From contig NZ_PPTR01000019.1 in NCBI RefSeq assembly GCF_003339845.1, forward strand, positions 1 to 45,419: a stretch of DNA of 45,419 nt. Reading direction: 5' to 3'. The notes beneath the pieces are model-generated. The model was not told the DNA's origin and ran no database searches. It saw only the letters and a program-made list of their open reading frames with translations. Made by a program: the position numbers and the translations under genes. This stretch comes from Gordonibacter sp. 28C (GTDB lineage: Bacteria > Actinomycetota > Coriobacteriia > Coriobacteriales > Eggerthellaceae). Within the stretch, counting starts at the first letter, position 1. Every line of letters begins with the position of its first letter. Below are positions 41,715 to 45,419 of the stretch, in pieces.

Positions 41715-41993
41715 CTACCTCCTAGCCTTGGGGGATTCGGCGACGAACTCGCATCCTGCCTCGGTCACCGTGTACCCGTTCTCCAACTGCGCGCCGTTCT
41801 CCGCATAGCGGCCGTTCACCTCGACCAGGCCGAGCTCTTTGAGGTAGCCGAGGACGACGGACACCGTTGTCGGGTTCATCTGCAGGTCCCTCACGAGCTT
41901 CTTCCGGCCGACGACGATCCTCCGCACGTCGTCGGAGTTGTCCAGCATGTAGCGGAGCATGTCCTCTGCATGCTCGGCCAGGGCCCTCCTCAT
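41715..41993 (-). CDS. Winged-helix protein
   Basis: 92 residues; the start overlaps the adhesin stop (ATGA). Pattern: RRALAEHAEDMLRYMLDNSD, KKLVRDLQMNPTTVSVVLGYLK, then wing strands LVEVNGRYAENGAQLEN and YTVTEAGCEFV, as in MarR/DtxR-like winged helices. It may regulate the transfer operon from inside it, or act as a structural adapter; DNA binding is inferred from the fold only. Confidence 0.75.
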   Translation of the reverse strand: MRRALAEHAEDMLRYMLDNSDDVRRIVVGRKKLVRDLQMNPTTVSVVLGYLKELGLVEVNGRYAENGAQLENGYTVTEAGCEFVAESPKARR

Positions 41994-44900
41994 GCCCCCT
42001 CCCCTTCTTCGCGCCTCGTGGCCCAGATGCCCAGCAGGACGGCGGCCACCGCGGCGAGGAGCATGGCCACGCCCTCCAGGGCCGGGACGCGGTCGCCCGT
42101 CGCGGTGAGCGCGCCACCGTTGCCTGCCGTGCCCGTCGAGAACCCGTGATAGGAGGATGCGAAGCCGAAGGTGTCGATGACCCGCGTGATCACGTTGTCA
42201 TGCGCGTCGTCGTACAGCCCCTGCCCGTCTCTCCAGTTGCGGGTGATATGGCTCGTCACGCTGTTGGGGATGACCACCTCGCCGTTGCTGTTGTCCAGGG
42301 GCTCCGTTGCGTACACCAGGTAGCTCATGTCCTGCAGCGTGCGGAACCCTACCTCGACCGACCCGTATTCGAGCATGATTCCCGTGACGTATTCGCCGGC
42401 GGCGAGGCCGAGCCCGTCGACGTCGAGGCGCGTGCGGGCGCCGGCGGCGACGCCCTCCCTCCAAAGGCGCCACCCGACCGTGCCGATGCGGTCGGTTCCG
42501 TCGGCCATCTGGTTCGGGGGGTTGCCGGCGGTCGCGCTGGCGGTCGAGTACACGGCCGACGTATCGGTCATGTTCGTCCGGTACCATACGTTGACCAACC
42601 CGTCGGTGTCGCCATAGGCTGCAGGCGTCACCAGCGTGTCGAGCCTGATTCCCAGGTTGACGAACTCGCAAGGATCGACGACCGCGTACTGGTCTGCCCT
42701 CACGTTGGTGGAACCCGCGTCGAACGCGACGTCGTAGCGGTAGCGCTCCTTGCCCACGTTGTCGACGCGAACGGGTGCGCGCTCATCCGACTGGAACGCC
42801 GCGCTCGTGCGGTCGATGGTCGCCTTGCTCACGTTGCATTCGAGCGATATGGCCATGTTGCCGTACGTCTGCGTCTGCCGGACGTCGCTGTCCTTGTCGG
42901 CCTTGAAAAGGTAGCGTCCCCAGGTGGATCCCGCCGACTCCCACCACTCGGCGTAATCGGGGTTCGGCACCGCCTCGACCATCATGTACCAGCCGAACTC
43001 CAGGCCCTCGAAGATGACGGCGCCCATGTCGTCGGTCGTCCCCTCGGCGACCATCTCCCACAGGCTCCCGTCCACCTCGCCGTCGGGATCATCCGCGAAC
43101 ACGCCATGGAAGCCCTGACGGCCGCCGAACGTCGGGTCGGGCTCCCCCTCCCCGATCCAGCGGTACAGCCCGAATCCGGTCTTGCCAACCGGCTCGCCTG
43201 TGTCCTGGTCGACTTTGTGGGCCTCGATGATGCGCTTGTGGTAGTTCGTGTTCAAGAACACGTAGGCCGGCTCGCCTGCGATCAGGCCCTCCTCGTCGAC
43301 GGAGAATTCGTAAACCTCCGGGTCGAGGATGTAGTCATCGCCTGTCTTGGTTTCCTGGCAGTAGTAGGCGAGCCCGTCGCCGTGGGGGATGCGCTCGAGG
43401 ACGAAGCTGCCGTCCTCGCCGGTCGTGGCCGTGGCATCGTACGCTATCTCGCCCGCCGCGTCCTCGGCCCACACGTGCCACTCCGAGCCTGCATAGTCGA
43501 CAAGCTCGCCGTCGATCAGCTCGGCCTTCTTGAGCAATATGAACGTGGTGGGCGCGTCGGCCGTCTCGAGCACGGTACGCGTCACCTTTACCTCTTGGCC
43601 AGCGTATGAGAGCTCGACCATGTGCGTCTCGTGGTCGATGGCCCAGCCGTCGGGCGTGGCCGTCTCACGCACGTTGTAATCGCCCAGGTACAGCTCATCC
43701 GTCTCGGCCTTGCCGTCATCGCCCGTGGTGACGGTGGCCACCACGTCGCCGGAGCTCGCATGCACCGTGCCGTCGGGGGTCACGATGTCCGCGGCTGCCG
43801 TCACCTCGTAGACCGCGCCTGGCACGGCGCGCCCGTCGGCCTCGTCGGTTTTGACGATTTCGATGACGCCCTTCTGGGGCGCGTCCTCCACGACGGCCCC
43901 GGCCCGCGTCACCGCGACCTCCTGGCCGGCGTATGAGAGCGTTACATCGACGGGCTCGCCGTTGAGCACGTACCCGTCGGGCGCGAGCGTTTCTTCGACC
44001 TCGTAGCGGCCCAGGTACAGCTCCGGCGTCTCGGCCTTGCCGTCATCCCCGGTCACGACCTCGGCCACCACGTCGCCCTCATGGGCGCGCACGGTGCCGT
44101 CGGGCGTCACCACGTCGGCGGCGGCGGTCACGCGGAATTCGATGCCGGGCACCGCGACGGGCAGCCCCGACTCGGCGTCGACTTTGTGGGCCTCGATGAT
44201 GCCCTTCTGGGGCACGTCGCCGAACTCGGACTCGGCGTAGGCGGCTTCGACCTCCTGGCCGGCGTATGAGAGCGTTACATCGACGGGCTCGCCGTTGAGC
44301 ACGTAGCCCTCCGGCGCGAGCGTCTCGACGATGCGGTAGCTGCCCAAGTACAGATCTTCGGCCGTTGCGGTGCCGTCGGCGGCCGTGACAATGTGCGCGG
44401 CGATCTCGCCGGCGGGCACGTGCACCACGCCGTCGCCGGTCTTGATGTCAGACGCGGCGACGAGGTCGAACTCGATGCCGGCAGCGGGTACGGGCTCGCC
44501 CGTCTCGGCGTCCACCTTCATCGCCTTTACAGAGCCCTTCTGGGGCATGTTGGCGTACTCGACCACAAGCGGATCATCCCAGTCCGTCGTGGTTGACACC
44601 GTGAAGGGCACGTCGGCATGGCCGAGCAGGTAGCCCTCGGGGGCGGACACCTCGCGAAGGTAGTAGGATCCGGCGTTGAGCTTCTGAGGCAGGTACACGC
44701 GGCCCGTATCGCCGACCGTGAGAGTGTCGTAGCTGATCGCCTCGGGATACGTCTCGTGCCACACAATGGGGGTCTTAGACGCATCGAGCACCTGCAGCTG
44801 CGTTCCCGCAACCAGCACGGGCAAGCCCGACTCGGCGTCCACCTTGACGAGCTCGACGCCCGCAGTGACGTACGTGTTGTTGGCGAAGAAGTGGTACACC

Positions 44901-45419
44901 TTCTTGTCCTCGCGGGCAGAGAACGTGAACGGCTCTATGGGATCGTAATTCGGCTTCGGCCCCGTCTCGATCACCAGGTAGTCATCGTAGGGCAACGCGC
45001 CGTGCTGATCGTCCGGTCGCGGGTTGTAGGACGTGTCCGCTATGCCGTTCTCATCGGTTACGATAGTGGCATAGGGCGCGGCTCCGTCGCGCACCGTGTA
45101 GGTTCCGTCGCCGTTATCCACGAAGTCCTTGGAGGCGTAGATGCTGAACTCGACCCCCGGCAAGGGTATCGCGTCGGCCTTGTCGCCCTCGGTGACGTCA
45201 TCGCCTATCTTCGTGCCTACCTTGATGATGAAGCACTCCGCGGCCTTCACCTGGTCGTCGATGGCCTGCTCGGTGGTCGCCTCCACAACCTTGCCGTCCT
45301 CGCGGATCTCGAAGCGCCATACTTCGTCGGAGAGCAGGTAGCCCTCCGGCGGGACGGTTTCGCGCAGCTCGTAGGTGCCGTAGGGCAGAAGGTCGCTCGC
45401 GGTCTGCGCCACGCCGTCG
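41990..45419 (-). CDS. Cna_B/SpaA-type surface adhesin, C-terminal part (begins at 1717)
   Basis: 3' part of the 1,683-residue adhesin. Serial Cna_B modules show LKVDAE-type Lys strands and E-x-x-APxGY motifs (ETLAPEGY, ETLAPDGY, ETATPDGW, VSAPEGY). Three of them are tandem 111-residue repeats (43544-44542). A larger globular region follows, then a C-terminal sorting signal: LTATGD at about 1645, hydrophobic helix VAMLLAAVAAVLLGIWA, and basic TRREEGEGA. LTATGD departs from LPXTG at the second position, so a matching sortase must be supplied by the host; none is encoded here. The protein would be fixed to the cell wall and could mediate cell contact during mating. The stop overlaps the winged-helix gene by 4 nt. 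Confidence 0.92.
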   Translation of the reverse strand, partial: DGVAQTASDLLPYGTYELRETVPPEGYLLSDEVWRFEIREDGKVVEATTEQAIDDQVKAAECFIIKVGTKIGDDVTEGDKADAIPLPGVEFSIYASKDFVDNGDGTYTVRDGAAPYATIVTDENGIADTSYNPRPDDQHGALPYDDYLVIETGPKPNYDPIEPFTFSAREDKKVYHFFANNTYVTAGVELVKVDAESGLPVLVAGTQLQVLDASKTPIVWHETYPEAISYDTLTVGDTGRVYLPQKLNAGSYYLREVSAPEGYLLGHADVPFTVSTTTDWDDPLVVEYANMPQKGSVKAMKVDAETGEPVPAAGIEFDLVAASDIKTGDGVVHVPAGEIAAHIVTAADGTATAEDLYLGSYRIVETLAPEGYVLNGEPVDVTLSYAGQEVEAAYAESEFGDVPQKGIIEAHKVDAESGLPVAVPGIEFRVTAAADVVTPDGTVRAHEGDVVAEVVTGDDGKAETPELYLGRYEVEETLAPDGYVLNGEPVDVTLSYAGQEVAVTRAGAVVEDAPQKGVIEIVKTDEADGRAVPGAVYEVTAAADIVTPDGTVHASSGDVVATVTTGDDGKAETDELYLGDYNVRETATPDGWAIDHETHMVELSYAGQEVKVTRTVLETADAPTTFILLKKAELIDGELVDYAGSEWHVWAEDAAGEIAYDATATTGEDGSFVLERIPHGDGLAYYCQETKTGDDYILDPEVYEFSVDEEGLIAGEPAYVFLNTNYHKRIIEAHKVDQDTGEPVGKTGFGLYRWIGEGEPDPTFGGRQGFHGVFADDPDGEVDGSLWEMVAEGTTDDMGAVIFEGLEFGWYMMVEAVPNPDYAEWWESAGSTWGRYLFKADKDSDVRQTQTYGNMAISLECNVSKATIDRTSAAFQSDERAPVRVDNVGKERYRYDVAFDAGSTNVRADQYAVVDPCEFVNLGIRLDTLVTPAAYGDTDGLVNVWYRTNMTDTSAVYSTASATAGNPPNQMADGTDRIGTVGWRLWREGVAAGARTRLDVDGLGLAAGEYVTGIMLEYGSVEVGFRTLQDMSYLVYATEPLDNSNGEVVIPNSVTSHITRNWRDGQGLYDDAHDNVITRVIDTFGFASSYHGFSTGTAGNGGALTATGDRVPALEGVAMLLAAVAAVLLGIWATRREEGEGA
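43544..44542 (-). repeat. Three tandem 333-bp repeats inside the adhesin gene
   Basis: Units 44542-44210, 44209-43877 and 43876-43544 each encode 111 residues starting Gln-Lys-Gly and containing the phrases VTAAADIVTPDGTVHA-like, GDDGKAETDELYLG-like and LSYAGQEV. Exact unit length and near-identical DNA stretches (for example around 43930 and 44262) make them prone to unit gain or loss by recombination. Confidence 0.85.
45325..45419. repeat. Terminal direct repeat (circular overlap), copy 2
   Basis: Identical to bases 1-95, marking where the circular sequence was cut; see copy 1. Confidence 0.95.

Noticed and set aside
1-45419. Prophage or integrative element
   Set aside because: No integrase, capsid, portal, terminase or attachment-site pair was seen, and the ends close into a circle through a single gene.

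Overview
The window looks like one complete circular plasmid. Its first and last 95 bases are identical (1-95 = 45325-45419), and a single reading frame runs without interruption across the join, so the true circle is about 45,324 bp. The high-GC coding style, the Cna_B/SpaA-type surface adhesin with an LxxTG-like sorting signal, the Gram-positive type of T4SS (PrgI, VirB4, VirD4, lysozyme/NlpC-P60 hydrolase) and the Y-family polymerase with a small partner gene suggest a gut actinobacterium, probably of the Coriobacteriia (Eggerthella-like). That host call is inference. I saw no rRNA, tRNA, CRISPR, integrase, transposase or phage structural gene. Layout on the + strand: 4.3-4.7 kb, AT-rich direct repeats (putative centromere) and the parA promoter; 4.7-7.5 kb, ParA, a ribbon-helix-helix partner and a coiled-coil membrane protein; 7.7-9.0 kb, SSB and a toxin-antitoxin-like pair; 9.0-10.2 kb, a non-coding region packed with perfect hairpins and nested inverted repeats, ending in an oriT-like inverted repeat; 10.2-12.6 kb, relaxosome RHH protein and relaxase; 12.6-18.7 kb, small accessory genes, an orphan Phd-like antitoxin, decaying paralogues, an SOS-boxed Y-family DNA polymerase and HTH regulators. 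The - strand rep gene (18.8-20.0 kb) has a long leader holding a hairpin, a leader ORF and a well-formed antisense small-RNA gene (20576-20666). Everything else on the - strand forms one apparently co-directional block of about 28.7 kb. It starts at 4196, runs down through 1, re-enters at 45324 and continues to 20784: two secreted or membrane proteins, a 1,683-residue Cna_B adhesin, a winged-helix protein, a large accessory protein, VirD4, a pilin-like protein, PrgI/VirB3, VirB4, a CwlT-like hydrolase, a membrane-anchored protein, TrbL/VirB6, a membrane protein, a TM2 protein, then an accessory cassette (50-aa ORF, P-loop NTPase, 126-aa protein, a DarB-like methyltransferase-helicase and four unknown proteins). 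Many junctions are ATGA overlaps, which suggests translational coupling. The most striking observation is at the head of this block: a plausible promoter TTGAAA-N20-TATCAT whose spacer contains an 11-base G tract. Slippage there would change the spacer length (8 G would give the ideal 17), so adhesin expression, and perhaps conjugation, may be phase-variable. A second striking point is that the NTPase reading frame has no stop codon: it runs through the next gene out of frame and then in frame into the 1,871-codon methyltransferase-helicase.
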